A DNA stretch of 38,965 nt from Rugosibacter sp. (GTDB taxonomy: Bacteria > Pseudomonadota > Gammaproteobacteria > Burkholderiales > Rhodocyclaceae), in the NCBI GenBank assembly GCA_030645365.1, contig JAUSMB010000045.1:1-38965 (forward strand), in the 5' to 3' direction. The notes beneath the pieces are model-generated. The model worked only from the letters and a program-made list of their open reading frames with translations, made no database searches and was not told where the DNA came from. The position numbers and the translations under genes were made by a program. The stretch's first letter is position 1; each line of letters begins with the position of its first letter. Of the stretch, positions 1-9,011 are shown one piece after another.

Positions 1-2
1 GC

Positions 3-743
3 TGGATCGGGGCTGATGAATTCATCAACGGTTATGAGCGCTGGTGCCTCTGGCTGGGCGACTGCCCGCCAGAAAAATTACGCGCCATGCCCGAAGCGAT
101 GCAGCGCGTGCAGGCGGTGAAGGCATTGCGGCTGGCGAGCAAGAGCGCGCCGACGCGGAAGCTCGCGGAGACGCCGACGCGGTTTCATGTAGAGAACGTA
201 CCCGACGTTATGTATTTATTATTCCCTCGTGTCTCATCTGAGCGTCGAGTGTTCATACCACTTGGTTTTATTGAGCCATCAACGATGACGAGCGATTCAG
301 CACTGATGACAAGAGGAGCGACTCCGTTCCACTTCGGCATCCTCACCTCCACGATGCACAACGCCTGGGTGCGTGCTGTGTGTGGCCGACTGGAAAGCCG
401 CTACCGCTATTCCGCCAGCATCGTCTACAACACCTTCCCCTGGCCCGAACCCACCGACAAGCAACGCGCCGCCATCGAAGCCGCAGCCCAAGCCGTGCTC
501 GATACGCGCGCAGCCCACCCCAACGCGACGCTGGCCGATCTCTACGATCCGCTGACCATGCCGCCCGACCTGCTGCGCGCCCACCAGACGCTGGATCGCG
601 CCGTCGACGTCGCCTACGCCTATAAAGACGCTCCCACCGACGCCGCCCGCGTCGCCTTCCTCTTCGCCCGCTACCAAGCCCTCACCAGCCTGCTGCCCGC
701 GCCAGCCGCAAAACCTCGGCGCAGCGGCAGGGCAAAAGCGTGA
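3..743 (+). CDS. MmeI-like type IIL restriction-modification enzyme, C-terminal part
   Basis: The gene is open at the left edge of the window, and the visible frame begins at base 3. It encodes the last 246 residues and ends in TGA at 741-743. The segments FHVENVP, YLLFPRVSSERRVFIPLGF, FHFGILTSTMHNAWVR, RLESRYRYSASIVYNTFPWPEP and ADLYDPLTMPPDLLRAHQTLDRAVD are typical of the target-recognition and C-terminal regions of MmeI-type single-chain enzymes. In that family one polypeptide carries nuclease, N6-adenine methyltransferase and recognition domains. The nuclease and methyltransferase domains would lie outside the window, so whether the enzyme is intact cannot be judged. The tail is basic and proline/alanine-rich. 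The neighbours downstream are toxin-antitoxin genes, which fits a defence or accessory region. I am confident of the family and not of the recognition sequence. Confidence 0.85.
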   Translation, partial: WIGADEFINGYERWCLWLGDCPPEKLRAMPEAMQRVQAVKALRLASKSAPTRKLAETPTRFHVENVPDVMYLLFPRVSSERRVFIPLGFIEPSTMTSDSALMTRGATPFHFGILTSTMHNAWVRAVCGRLESRYRYSASIVYNTFPWPEPTDKQRAAIEAAAQAVLDTRAAHPNATLADLYDPLTMPPDLLRAHQTLDRAVDVAYAYKDAPTDAARVAFLFARYQALTSLLPAPAAKPRRSGRAKA

Positions 744-760
744 GTCGCCGCCTCGTTAGC

Positions 761-787
761 GCCGTATTGCCAGCGCCGACTTTTTGG
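761..787 (+). repeat. Dispersed repeat, copy 1
   Basis: This 27-bp sequence has the core CAGCGCCGACTTTTT. Its 3' 19 bp are identical to copy 2 at 1550-1568. It lies between the MmeI-like gene and the HigB-like toxin, oriented toward the toxin, whose start is about 110 bp downstream. An inverted repeat, CAGCAGCG at 818-825 with CGCTGCTG at 844-851, sits between this copy and the toxin promoter. The class of element is unknown to me. Confidence 0.75.
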
Positions 788-861
788 ACATGCTTGGTTT
801 GACCACTGTGTGATACGCAGCAGCGTGTTCAGTTTTTCTTTTGCGCTGCTGAATAAAGGCC

Positions 862-890
862 TTGTTCTTTCGTATCCCAAAATATACAAT
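862..890 (+). promoter_or_regulatory. Putative promoter of the HigBA-like pair
   Basis: TTGTTC at 862-867 and TACAAT at 885-890 are separated by 17 bp. Transcription would be expected to start near 897, which coincides with the GTG start codon at 898. The toxin message may therefore be leaderless. No Shine-Dalgarno sequence precedes the GTG, which agrees with this reading. Confidence 0.45.
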
Positions 891-897
891 CTAAACC

Positions 898-1188
898 GTG
901 AAGACCATTTACACCACGGAAGTTTTTGATACCTGGTTTGTCGGCCTGCGTGATGCACAAGCGTCGGCACGCATCAAGATGCGGATTCGTCGTGCGGAGG
1001 AAGGTAATTTCGGCGATTGCAAACCGGTGGGTGAGGGCGTGTCGGAAATGCGAATTCATCATGGGCCGGGCTATCGCGTGTATTTCGCGCAGCGCGGCAT
1101 GGAGGTCGTGATTCTGCTGGCAGGTGGCGAGAAGTCATCGCAGGCGAAAGACATCAAGGCCGCGCTGAAACTGGCGCGCGAACTATAG
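898..1188 (+). CDS. HigB-like (RelE/ParE superfamily, addiction module killer) toxin
   Basis: This 96-residue protein has the length and layout of the TIGR02683-type addiction module killer proteins. It shows an N-terminal TTEVFDTWFVGLRD helix, RMRIRRAEEGNFGDCKPVGEGVSEMRI in the centre, and a GYRVYF / VVILLAGGEKSSQAKDIKAAL C-terminus. Members of the RelE/HigB superfamily are usually ribosome-dependent mRNA interferases that act in the cytoplasm and are neutralised by the cognate antitoxin. The GTG start at 898 is the only upstream start that keeps the conserved N-terminus. The antitoxin gene follows after 13 bp, giving the toxin-first order typical of higBA. The gene looks intact. The family call is firm; actual toxicity is inferred. 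Confidence 0.85.
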   Translation: MKTIYTTEVFDTWFVGLRDAQASARIKMRIRRAEEGNFGDCKPVGEGVSEMRIHHGPGYRVYFAQRGMEVVILLAGGEKSSQAKDIKAALKLAREL

Positions 1189-1201
1189 AAAGGACAGAGA
1201 C

Positions 1202-1516
1202 ATGGCACTCAAACTACGCAAATGGGATGTTGTAGAACACCTCAAGACCGATGAAGATATCGCGCTTTATCTGGACGCCTGCCTGGAAGAGGCGGGAGAT
1301 GATGCAGCGTTTATCGCCAAGGCGCTGGGCGACATTGCCCGTGCCAAAGGCATGAGTCAGCTTGCACGCGATACGGGTCTGGGGCGCGAGAGCCTGTACA
1401 AGGCGCTTTCCGGCGAAGGAAACCCGAGTTTTGCCACCATCCTCAAAGTGATGGGCGCGCTGGGTGTTGAGTTGCACGTTAAACCGCATGCCGATGTGCA
1501 CCCCACAACGGCGTAA
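1202..1516 (+). CDS. HigA-like helix-turn-helix antitoxin
   Basis: This 104-residue protein resembles the TIGR02684-type addiction module antidotes. An N-terminal segment (LRKWDVVEHLKTDEDIALYL) precedes a Cro/CI-type helix-turn-helix at about residues 48-88 (IARAKGMSQLARDTGLGRESLYKALS). The motif GNPSFATILKVMGALGVEL at the C-terminus is characteristic. The protein should bind and inhibit the upstream HigB-like toxin and repress the pair by binding its promoter. An AGGACAGAG ribosome binding site precedes the ATG, and the gene is transcribed with the toxin. It looks intact. Copy 2 of the dispersed repeat begins 25 bp after the stop codon. Confidence 0.87.
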   Translation: MALKLRKWDVVEHLKTDEDIALYLDACLEEAGDDAAFIAKALGDIARAKGMSQLARDTGLGRESLYKALSGEGNPSFATILKVMGALGVELHVKPHADVHPTTA

Positions 1517-1541
1517 CACTGCGGCGCAACACTGATTGATT

Positions 1542-1568
1542 GCCGTCTCGCCAGCGCCGACTTTTTGG
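1542..1568 (+). repeat. Dispersed repeat, copy 2
   Basis: This is the second 27-bp copy. It shares its last 19 bp exactly with copy 1 and lies in the same orientation, 781 bp downstream of it. The two direct copies bracket the HigBA-like pair. The next start codon, of the antitoxin at 1642, is 73 bp downstream. The segment 1544-1566 differs at only one position from 3511-3533 inside the permease gene. Confidence 0.75.
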
Positions 1569-1641
1569 GCGCAATTGATTTGCCTGCCGCACGGTGCGAT
1601 GATGCGCCATCAAGGTTTGATGAATGATTGAAGGAGCTGAC

Positions 1642-1854
1642 ATGGTGACGATTGCCCACCTTACCCGCATGGAAAAGCTGCGCATGATGGAGGCGCTTTG
1701 GGATGATCTTTCGCGCGAGGATGTATCACTGCAATCGCCTGCATGGCATGGTGATGCGCTACGCGAAGCCGAGGCCGCGCTGGTGTCAGGAGAGGCGCAG
1801 TTTATTGATTGGGATCAGGCCAAAAAGATGCTGCTCGGTGGTGAGATCGTTTGA
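1642..1854 (+). CDS. Addiction module antitoxin, RelB-like small protein
   Basis: This 70-residue protein fits the 'addiction module component' family (TIGR02574-like). The core RMEKLRMMEALWDDLSRE is followed by SPAWHGDALREAEAALVSGEAQFIDWDQAKKML, which is the usual antitoxin pattern. I chose ATG 1642 because AAGGAGC at 1631-1637 is well placed before it. The in-frame ATG at 1624 would bury that site. Members normally sit directly upstream of a RelE/ParE toxin, with overlapping stop and start. Here that partner is reduced to a stub (1851-1901), so this is an orphan antitoxin. The family call is good; present function is doubtful. Confidence 0.72.
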   Translation: MVTIAHLTRMEKLRMMEALWDDLSREDVSLQSPAWHGDALREAEAALVSGEAQFIDWDQAKKMLLGGEIV

Positions 1855-1901
1855 AAATAAGAATACTGCCACTGGCGATACGCGACCTGGCGCACGTATA
1901 A
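1851..1901 (+). pseudogene. Remnant of a RelE/ParE toxin gene
   Basis: A TTG overlapping the antitoxin stop (TTGA) opens a frame that reads LKIRILPLAIRDLAHV and then TAA. This resembles the first residues of RelE/ParE toxins, which commonly begin MKIRxLPLAxxDL. The homology stops after about 16 codons, and the next gene begins 52 bp later. I read it as the 5' end of a toxin whose remainder has been deleted. The peptide is short, so the call rests on position as much as on sequence. Confidence 0.5.
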
Positions 1902-1953
1902 CGCAAGGGCTGAAGTCTGCCGCTTCACCTTCTACAGAAGATAAGACAACGTA

Positions 1954-4449
1954 ATGCACAATTTCAATCTCATCTGGCGCATGCTGCGCCGCGACTGGCG
2001 TGCGGGCGAGCTCACGGTGGTGGGCCTGGCGATTGTGCTGGCGGTAGCGGCGCTGACCAGCGTGGGGTTTTTGACCGACCGTGTGGAGCAGGGCTTGAAG
2101 CTGGAGGCGCATCAGTTGCTGGGTGGCGATTTGCTGCTCACGGCGGATCATCCGTGGGCGGCGGATTATTCGCGCGAAGCAGCGGCGCGCGGCTTGCGGG
2201 TGGCGCAGAGTGTGACTTTTCCGAGCATGGTGCAGATTAACGGCGCGGCCGGATTCTCAACTCAGCTGGCCGAGATCAAGGCGGTGTCGGAGAATTATCC
2301 GCTACGCGGCGCGTTGCGTATCGCCCCCGCGTTGAATGCGGCGGATGCGACAACGAAAGCTGTACCGCGCATGGGCGAGGCCTGGCCGGATGAGCGGCTG
2401 GCGACTGCCTTGAATTTATCCAAGGGCAGCCGCCTGACATTGGGTAATGCCCATGTGGATATTGCTGCGGTCTTGACGCTGGAGCCGGATCGCGGCACGA
2501 ATTTGTTTGCCCTTGCGCCGCGCTTGATGATCAATCTGGCGGATTTGCCTGCCACGGGGCTGATTCAGAACGGCAGCCGCGTGAGTTATCGGCTGCATCT
2601 GGCGGGTGAGCCGCAGGTGGTGGCGGGTTTCGAGAAATGGGCGCAGACGCGGCTGGGGCGCGGCGAAAAGCTGGAAAGTCTGGATAACGCGCGTCCGGAG
2701 ATTCGCAACATCACCGAGCGCGCACAACGCTTTTTGCGCTTGGCGGCGTTGCTGGCGGTGATTCTGGCGGCAGTGGCGGTGGCCTTGGCGGCGGAACGTT
2801 ACATGCGGCGGCATCTGGATGGCTGCGCGGTGATGCGCTGCCTGGGCGCGTCGGGTGCGCAATTATTGCTGATTCATGGCGGCGAATTCTTGCTGTTTGG
2901 TGTGCTGGCAACGTTGGTGGGTTGCGGCTTGGGCTATGCGGTGCAGCTGCTGTTGCAGCAGTTGCTTGGTGGCTTCTTGGTCACCGCTTTGCCTGCGGCT
3001 TCGCTCATGCCTTGGTTACATGGCGTGCTGGTGGGTTTGATTCTGGTCGGTGGTTTTGCTTTGCCGCCGCTGTTGCGGCTGCGCCGTGCGTCCACCTTGC
3101 GCGTGTTGCGCCGAGAAATGGAATTCGAGCCTGCCTCGGTCATGGCGTATCTCTTGGGCAGTGTGTTGCTGGCGGGATTGATGCTGTGGATGGCGGGCGG
3201 CTTGAAACTGGGTTTGATCGTGCTGGCCGGATTTCTTGCTGCGCTGATTGTGTTCACGCTGGTGTTGCATGGATGGGTGGCGCTGCTGGGGCTGGTGCGG
3301 CCAACCGGCGGCGGCTACGGCTGGCGGCATGGGTTGGTGAATTTGCGCCGTCGGCTGAAGACGACGCTGGTGCAGGCGGTGGCGCTCGCTTTGGGCTTGA
3401 CGGCATTGCTGCTCTTCACCGTGGCGCGTGGCGATTTATTGGCGAGTTGGCAAAAGAAGCTGCCAGCGGATGCGCCGAATCGGTTTGTCATCAATATCCA
3501 GCCGGATCAGCGTCTCGCCACCGCCGACTTTTTCAAGCAACAGGGTTTGCCGCCGCCGGTGTTGGCGCCCATGGTGCGCGGGCGTTTGGTGGCGATCAAT
3601 GGGGTGGCGATTGATCCTAAAAAGTATACGGACGAGCAGGCGCAACGCTTGCTTGATCGCGAGTTCAATTTGTCGTGGACGGCGGATTTGCCCGCCGGTA
3701 ATCGCGTGACGAGCGGGCGCTGGCATGGCAATAGTCAAACGGCGGAGTTTTCAGTGGAGCAGGGCATTGCCAAGACGCTGAATCTGCAACTGGGCGACCG
3801 TCTGGCTTACGATATTGCCGGGCAGCGCGTTGAAGCAGGCATCACGTCATTGCGCACGCTGGATTGGGATTCGATGCGGGTGAATTTTTTTGTCATCGCG
3901 CCGCCGGGTGTGCTCGATGCTGCCCCGGCAAGCTACATCACCAGCTTTTATTTGCCGGACAATCGCGGCGCATTGATTCCTGAATTGATCAAGAGGTTTC
4001 CCAATTTGACGGTGATTGATATCGCCTCTTTGGTGCGACAGTTGAACAATACGCTTGACCAGGTGGTGCGGGCGGTGGAACTGGTGTTCGGTTTTGCCGT
4101 GCTGGCCGGGCTGGCGGTTTTATATGCGGCGCTGCAAGCGAGTAGCGATGAGCGTCAGCATGAGCTGGCGGTGTTGCGTGCGCTGGGTGCGCGGCGGCGG
4201 CAATTGGTGCGCGCGCTGCTGGCGGAATTTTTAATGCTGGGCGCGATGGCTGGTTTGCTGGCGGGCATAGCGGCCAGCCTCATCGGCTGGGGATTGGCGC
4301 GCTTTGTGTTTCAGCTGGATTATTTGCCGCAGGTGCAGCTGTGGTTCATTGGCATGGCGGCAGGCAGTGCGCTGGTGGCAGCGGTGGGGTGGATGAGTTC
4401 AGCCAGGCTGTTGCGTCAACCGGCGATCGCGGCTTTGCGCGGGGGGTAA
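1954..4449 (+). CDS. ABC transporter permease, FtsX/YbbP-type
   Basis: This 831-residue inner-membrane protein has the layout of large YbbP-type permeases. It has a first transmembrane segment at about residues 20-40 and a periplasmic domain to about residue 260. A central cluster of membrane segments (about 265-500) is followed by a second periplasmic domain (about 500-690). Three C-terminal segments form the last FtsX domain, with the conserved VLRALGARRRQLVRALLAEF loop. Family members export or release lipid-linked or hydrophobic molecules with a YbbA/LolD-like ATPase. No such ATPase gene is adjacent; the upstream DNA is toxin-antitoxin remnants. Bases 3511-3533, coding for RLATADFF, match the dispersed repeat with one mismatch. 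No strong ribosome binding site precedes the ATG. The transport substrate is unknown. Confidence 0.85.
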   Translation: MHNFNLIWRMLRRDWRAGELTVVGLAIVLAVAALTSVGFLTDRVEQGLKLEAHQLLGGDLLLTADHPWAADYSREAAARGLRVAQSVTFPSMVQINGAAGFSTQLAEIKAVSENYPLRGALRIAPALNAADATTKAVPRMGEAWPDERLATALNLSKGSRLTLGNAHVDIAAVLTLEPDRGTNLFALAPRLMINLADLPATGLIQNGSRVSYRLHLAGEPQVVAGFEKWAQTRLGRGEKLESLDNARPEIRNITERAQRFLRLAALLAVILAAVAVALAAERYMRRHLDGCAVMRCLGASGAQLLLIHGGEFLLFGVLATLVGCGLGYAVQLLLQQLLGGFLVTALPAASLMPWLHGVLVGLILVGGFALPPLLRLRRASTLRVLRREMEFEPASVMAYLLGSVLLAGLMLWMAGGLKLGLIVLAGFLAALIVFTLVLHGWVALLGLVRPTGGGYGWRHGLVNLRRRLKTTLVQAVALALGLTALLLFTVARGDLLASWQKKLPADAPNRFVINIQPDQRLATADFFKQQGLPPPVLAPMVRGRLVAINGVAIDPKKYTDEQAQRLLDREFNLSWTADLPAGNRVTSGRWHGNSQTAEFSVEQGIAKTLNLQLGDRLAYDIAGQRVEAGITSLRTLDWDSMRVNFFVIAPPGVLDAAPASYITSFYLPDNRGALIPELIKRFPNLTVIDIASLVRQLNNTLDQVVRAVELVFGFAVLAGLAVLYAALQASSDERQHELAVLRALGARRRQLVRALLAEFLMLGAMAGLLAGIAASLIGWGLARFVFQLDYLPQVQLWFIGMAAGSALVAAVGWMSSARLLRQPAIAALRGG
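3511..3533 (+). repeat. Repeat-like sequence inside the permease gene
   Basis: The 23 bases differ at one position (C for G) from 1544-1566 of dispersed repeat copy 2. They are read in frame as RLATADFF and do not disturb the gene. This could be coincidence, or the gene could be the origin or a target of the element. Confidence 0.4.
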
Positions 4450-4512
4450 GGTACGGTTTATAGCGGCTTTTTGAACAGGCTCGTTACCATGCCGTGTTAG
4501 AATTCGCGCCGT

Positions 4513-4582
4513 TTCTGGCAGTCGATTTGCAGCAGCATCCTGCCAGAATGAGCAGCGGCCACGCGTGATTTGTGTGGCCGCT
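4513..4582 (+). promoter_or_regulatory. Structured leader upstream of thrS
   Basis: Two perfect hairpins lie in the 183-bp gap before thrS. TTCTGGCA at 4513-4520 pairs with TGCCAGAA at 4541-4548. AGCGGCCAC at 4554-4562 pairs with GTGGCCGCT at 4574-4582 across an 11-nt loop. The second stem has no long T-run, so it is not a clear terminator. In Escherichia coli, threonyl-tRNA synthetase represses its own translation by binding tRNA-like stem-loops ahead of thrS. A similar role is plausible here, but the loops were not matched to a tRNA anticodon arm. Confidence 0.4.
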
Positions 4583-4632
4583 TTCCAATTGGATTTTGCA
4601 GATTTTCATTTATTGTTCTGGAGCAAGTATTC

Positions 4633-6561
4633 ATGCCGGTTGTCATTACCCTGCCCGATGGTTCAAAACGTGAATATCCACAGCCGGTGACGGTGGCCGA
4701 AGTTGCCGCGTCCATTGGCGCGGGGCTGGCCAAGGCTGCGTTGGCGGGTCGTGTGGATGGCCAGCTGGTGGATACCTCATGCCTGATTGCGCAGGATGCA
4801 CAGTTGGCGATTGTGACGGATAAGGATGCCGATGGCCTGGAGGTGATTCGGCATTCCACCGCGCATCTGCTGGCGTATGCGGTGAAAGACTTGTTCCCCG
4901 AGGCGCAGGTAACGATAGGCCCGGTGATCGACAACGGTTTTTATTACGATTTTGCCTACACCCGCCCCTTCACGCCAGAAGATTTGGCCGCGATTGAAAA
5001 GCGCATGGCGGAACTGGCGAAAAAAGATTTTCCCGTGACGCGCGAAGTGGTGCCGCGCGATCAGGCGGTGGCGTTTTTCAAATCCATCGGCGAGCATTAC
5101 AAAGCTGAACTGATTGCGGCGATCCCGCAAGATGAGGATGTATCGCTTTATCGTGAAGGCGATTTTGTTGACCTTTGCCGTGGCCCGCATGTGCCGTCCA
5201 CCGGCAAACTCAAGGTTTTCAAGTTGATGAAAGTGGCCGGTGCCTACTGGCGCGGTGACTCCAAAAACGCGATGTTGCAGCGGATTTACGGCACGGCCTG
5301 GGCCAAGAAAGAAGATCTCGACGCCTATTTGCACATGCTCGAAGAAGCCGAAAAGCGTGATCATCGTAAGCTGGGCCGCCAACTCGATTTATTTCATCTG
5401 CAAGAAGAAGCGCCTGGCATGGTGTTCTGGCATCCGCATGGCTGGACGGTGTGGCAGGAGATTGAGCAATACATGCGTCAGGTGTATCGCGATAATGGCT
5501 ATCAAGAGGTGCGCTGCCCGCAGATTCTGGAACGCACGCTGTGGGAAAAATCCGGCCATTGGGAGCATTACCATGAGCACATGTTCACGACCGAGTCGGA
5601 AAAACGTGACTACGCGGTAAAGCCAATGAACTGCCCTGGGCACGTGCAGATTTTCAACATGGGCATCCGTTCTTACCGTGACCTGCCGCTGCGTTATGGC
5701 GAGTTTGGTTCCTGCCACCGCAATGAGCCTTCGGGCGCGCTGCACGGCGTGATGCGCGTGCGCGGCTTTACGCAGGATGACGGGCATATTTTCTGCACCG
5801 AAGACCAGATTCAGCAGGAAGTGACGGCCTTTAACGATCTGGTGCGGCAGGTGTATGCCGATTTTGGATTTACCGAAGTGGCGGTCAAGCTGGCGCTACG
5901 CCCAGAAAGCCGCGTCGGCGAAGATGCCTCATGGGACAAGGCTGAAAATGCCTTGCGCGCATCGCTCACGGCCAGCGGCTTGGCTTGGGAAGAGCTACCC
6001 GGCGAAGGGGCGTTTTACGGCCCGAAGATTGAATTCCATATCAAGGATGCGATTGGTCGTTCATGGCAATGCGGCACGGTGCAGGTCGATTTTTCCATGC
6101 CGCAGCGCCTGGGCGCTGAATTTGTCGGCGAAGACAATGCACGCCATACACCAGTGATGCTGCATCGGGCGATTCTCGGTTCGCTGGAGCGCTTCATCGG
6201 CATCCTGATCGAAAACCATGCGGGCGCCTTCCCTCTATGGCTGGCGCCGGTGCAGATTGTGGTGATGAATATCTCCGAAGCACAGGCGGGTTATGCGGTG
6301 GAAGTGGCCGAGTTATTGAAAAAAGCAGGCCTTCGCGCGATAAGTGATTTGCGTGGAGAGAAAATAAACTATAAAATACGCGAACATAGTTTGTTGAAGC
6401 GGCCTTACATTGTCGTTGTTGGTGATAATGAAAAGGCCGCCGGGTTGGTCGCTTTGCGTGCCCGTGGCAATCAAGATCTCGGGCAGATGTCCCCCCAAGC
6501 CTTGATTGAACGCTTGCTGAATGAAAAAATCAGCAAGGGTAGTACAGCTTTTGTGGCCTGA
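4633..6561 (+). CDS. thrS: Threonine--tRNA ligase
   Basis: This cytoplasmic enzyme charges tRNA-Thr using ATP and edits misacylated Ser-tRNA-Thr. The start is ATG 4633, preceded by GGAGC, giving 642 residues, the same as the E. coli enzyme. The upstream in-frame extension from 4570 runs through the second leader hairpin and is not conserved. The order is an N-terminal TGS domain (about 1-62), the editing domain with the HSTAHLL motif and DLCRGPH, and the class II catalytic core. Zinc-ligand contexts are [20 protein letters not shown] and [13 protein letters not shown]. An anticodon-binding domain ([14 protein letters not shown] onward) ends the protein. All expected motifs are present. infC follows 27 bp after the stop, as in many proteobacteria. 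Confidence 0.98.
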   Translation: MPVVITLPDGSKREYPQPVTVAEVAASIGAGLAKAALAGRVDGQLVDTSCLIAQDAQLAIVTDKDADGLEVIRHSTAHLLAYAVKDLFPEAQVTIGPVIDNGFYYDFAYTRPFTPEDLAAIEKRMAELAKKDFPVTREVVPRDQAVAFFKSIGEHYKAELIAAIPQDEDVSLYREGDFVDLCRGPHVPSTGKLKVFKLMKVAGAYWRGDSKNAMLQRIYGTAWAKKEDLDAYLHMLEEAEKRDHRKLGRQLDLFHLQEEAPGMVFWHPHGWTVWQEIEQYMRQVYRDNGYQEVRCPQILERTLWEKSGHWEHYHEHMFTTESEKRDYAVKPMNCPGHVQIFNMGIRSYRDLPLRYGEFGSCHRNEPSGALHGVMRVRGFTQDDGHIFCTEDQIQQEVTAFNDLVRQVYADFGFTEVAVKLALRPESRVGEDASWDKAENALRASLTASGLAWEELPGEGAFYGPKIEFHIKDAIGRSWQCGTVQVDFSMPQRLGAEFVGEDNARHTPVMLHRAILGSLERFIGILIENHAGAFPLWLAPVQIVVMNISEAQAGYAVEVAELLKKAGLRAISDLRGEKINYKIREHSLLKRPYIVVVGDNEKAAGLVALRARGNQDLGQMSPQALIERLLNEKISKGSTAFVA

Positions 6562-6588
6562 TATTTGTTTTTTATGGAGATTTGAACC

Positions 6589-7116
6589 ATCGCTCAAGAT
6601 AAGTCGCAGCGTCTAAATGACGAAATTACCTCCCCTGAAGTTCGTTTGGTCGGGGAAGATGGCGAACAGTTAGGTATTGTTCCAATACGTCAAGCGCTGA
6701 CCCTGGCCGAAGAGGCTGGGCTGGATTTGGTAGAAATTGCGCCAACTGCCATGCCCCCTGTGTGCAAAATCATGGACGTTGGCAAGTTCAAGTATCAGGA
6801 AGCCAAGCGTTTGCATGAGGCGCGACAGAAGCAGAAGCAGGTGTTGGTCAAGGAAATCAAGTTTCGTCCCGGTACGGATGAAAATGATTACCAGATCAAG
6901 TTGCGTAATGTCATAAAGTTTCTTGGTGAGGGCGACAAGGCGAAAATTACCTTGCGTTTTCGTGGGCGTGAAATGGCTCACCAGGAAATCGGCATGCGTA
7001 TGCTGGAACGTATCAAAGCGGATCTTGTACAAGAGGCAATGGTTGAACAGTTTCCGAAAATGGAAGGCCGCCAACTCGTCATGGTGCTGGCGCCTTCCAA
7101 GAAGAAAGTACATTAA
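6589..7116 (+). CDS. infC: Translation initiation factor IF-3, ATC start codon
   Basis: IF-3 binds the 30S subunit, prevents premature 50S joining and checks the start codon and initiator tRNA. The frame has a stop at 6583-6585. The conserved N-terminus [26 protein letters not shown] begins right after the ATC at 6589-6591, so ATC is the only start that preserves it. The next in-frame ATG, at 6646, would remove 19 conserved residues. GGAG at 6576-6579 is correctly spaced from the ATC. E. coli infC starts with AUU, which makes translation sensitive to IF-3 itself, and AUC should behave similarly. The 175-residue product has both the N domain and the C domain ([21 protein letters not shown]). 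It is probably cotranscribed with thrS, rpmI and rplT. Confidence 0.95.
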   Translation: MAQDKSQRLNDEITSPEVRLVGEDGEQLGIVPIRQALTLAEEAGLDLVEIAPTAMPPVCKIMDVGKFKYQEAKRLHEARQKQKQVLVKEIKFRPGTDENDYQIKLRNVIKFLGEGDKAKITLRFRGREMAHQEIGMRMLERIKADLVQEAMVEQFPKMEGRQLVMVLAPSKKKVH

Positions 7117-7254
7117 AAGTATTATTTAAGCAGTTGTAGTTTAAGAGATTTTCCCTACTGTGCGTGAGCCTGGTTGGGATAAAAAGTGATGGCGGGTCAT
7201 CAAGCATTCCCAAGGCGGGAAACACCTGGCTATCATGTTATAGGGAGATCTTCG

Positions 7255-7452
7255 ATGCCGAAGATGAAGACCAAGAGCGGTGCCAAGAAGCGCTTTATCG
7301 TGCGCGCTTCCGGTAGTATCAAGCGCTCACAGGCGTTTAAACGTCACATTCTCACCAAGAAAACGACCAAGACCAAGCGTCAGTTGCGCGGTATGCTCAC
7401 GGTTCATGCCTCCGATGTTAAATCTGTTCGCGCAATGCTGCCGAACGCTTAA
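7255..7452 (+). CDS. rpmI: 50S ribosomal protein L35
   Basis: This is a 65-residue, lysine- and arginine-rich ribosomal protein beginning [14 protein letters not shown], with the conserved [16 protein letters not shown] segment. I placed the start at ATG 7255, which follows AGGGAGATC. The longer frame from 7186 adds a non-conserved extension. The 138-bp gap from infC contains a small hairpin (TTCCC 7207-7211 with GGGAA 7217-7221). In E. coli, L20 represses this operon by binding RNA upstream of rpmI, and the gap is a candidate site for the same control, though I see no clear L20-site match. rplT follows after 12 bp. Confidence 0.97.
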   Translation: MPKMKTKSGAKKRFIVRASGSIKRSQAFKRHILTKKTTKTKRQLRGMLTVHASDVKSVRAMLPNA

Positions 7453-7464
7453 GGAGACTAAAAC

Positions 7465-7824
7465 ATGCCTAGAGTAAAACGTGGTGTAACGGCGCGCGCG
7501 CGTCACAAAAAAGTTCTCGATCAGGCCAAGGGTTACCGCGGCCGTCGCAGTAAGGTATATCGCATTGCCAAAGAAGCGGTGATGAAGGCAGGTCAATATG
7601 CTTATCGCGACCGTCGGCAACGCAAACGTCAATTCCGCGTGTTGTGGATTGCCCGTATTAACGCGGCTGCGCGTGAATTGGGTATGAAGTACAGCACCTT
7701 GATGAATGGCTTGAAAAAAGCTTCCATTGAAGTGGATCGCAAGGTTCTGGCTGATCTGGCCGTGTTTGACAAGCCGGCATTTGCTGCGCTGGCGAATCAG
7801 GCCCGGGCTCAGCTCTCCGCTTGA
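7465..7824 (+). CDS. rplT: 50S ribosomal protein L20
   Basis: This 119-residue protein binds 23S rRNA early in 50S assembly and in many bacteria represses the infC-rpmI-rplT operon. It begins [18 protein letters not shown] and contains the family signatures [35 protein letters not shown] and [26 protein letters not shown]. Length and start match orthologues. GGAGAC precedes the ATG. A strong intrinsic terminator begins 14 bp after the stop, so this gene probably ends the transcription unit, with partial read-through into pheS possible. Confidence 0.98.
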   Translation: MPRVKRGVTARARHKKVLDQAKGYRGRRSKVYRIAKEAVMKAGQYAYRDRRQRKRQFRVLWIARINAAARELGMKYSTLMNGLKKASIEVDRKVLADLAVFDKPAFAALANQARAQLSA

Positions 7825-7838
7825 GCGCGGCTTAACCG

Positions 7839-7877
7839 AAAAAAGGAGGCCCAAGCTTGTTTGGGGGCCTCCTTTTT
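7839..7877 (+). terminator. Intrinsic terminator after rplT
   Basis: AAAAAAGGAGGCCC at 7839-7852 pairs with GGGCCTCCTTTTT at 7865-7877 and ends in a T-run on the plus strand. Because the stem is flanked by A on one side and T on the other, it could act in both directions. It separates the ribosomal genes from pheST. Confidence 0.92.
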
Positions 7878-7922
7878 CAATTGCAACCGCTGTTATTGTT
7901 TTTGCCCATGCTATTTAGATGA

Positions 7923-8984
<1,062 letters not shown>

Positions 8985-9011
8985 ACCCACGCTCACGTTG
9001 ATCACCTGATT

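Noticed and set aside
4471-4503. TTGAAC ... TAGAAT as thrS promoter
   Set aside because: The spacing is 21 bp, too long for a normal sigma70 promoter; I cannot place the thrS promoter.
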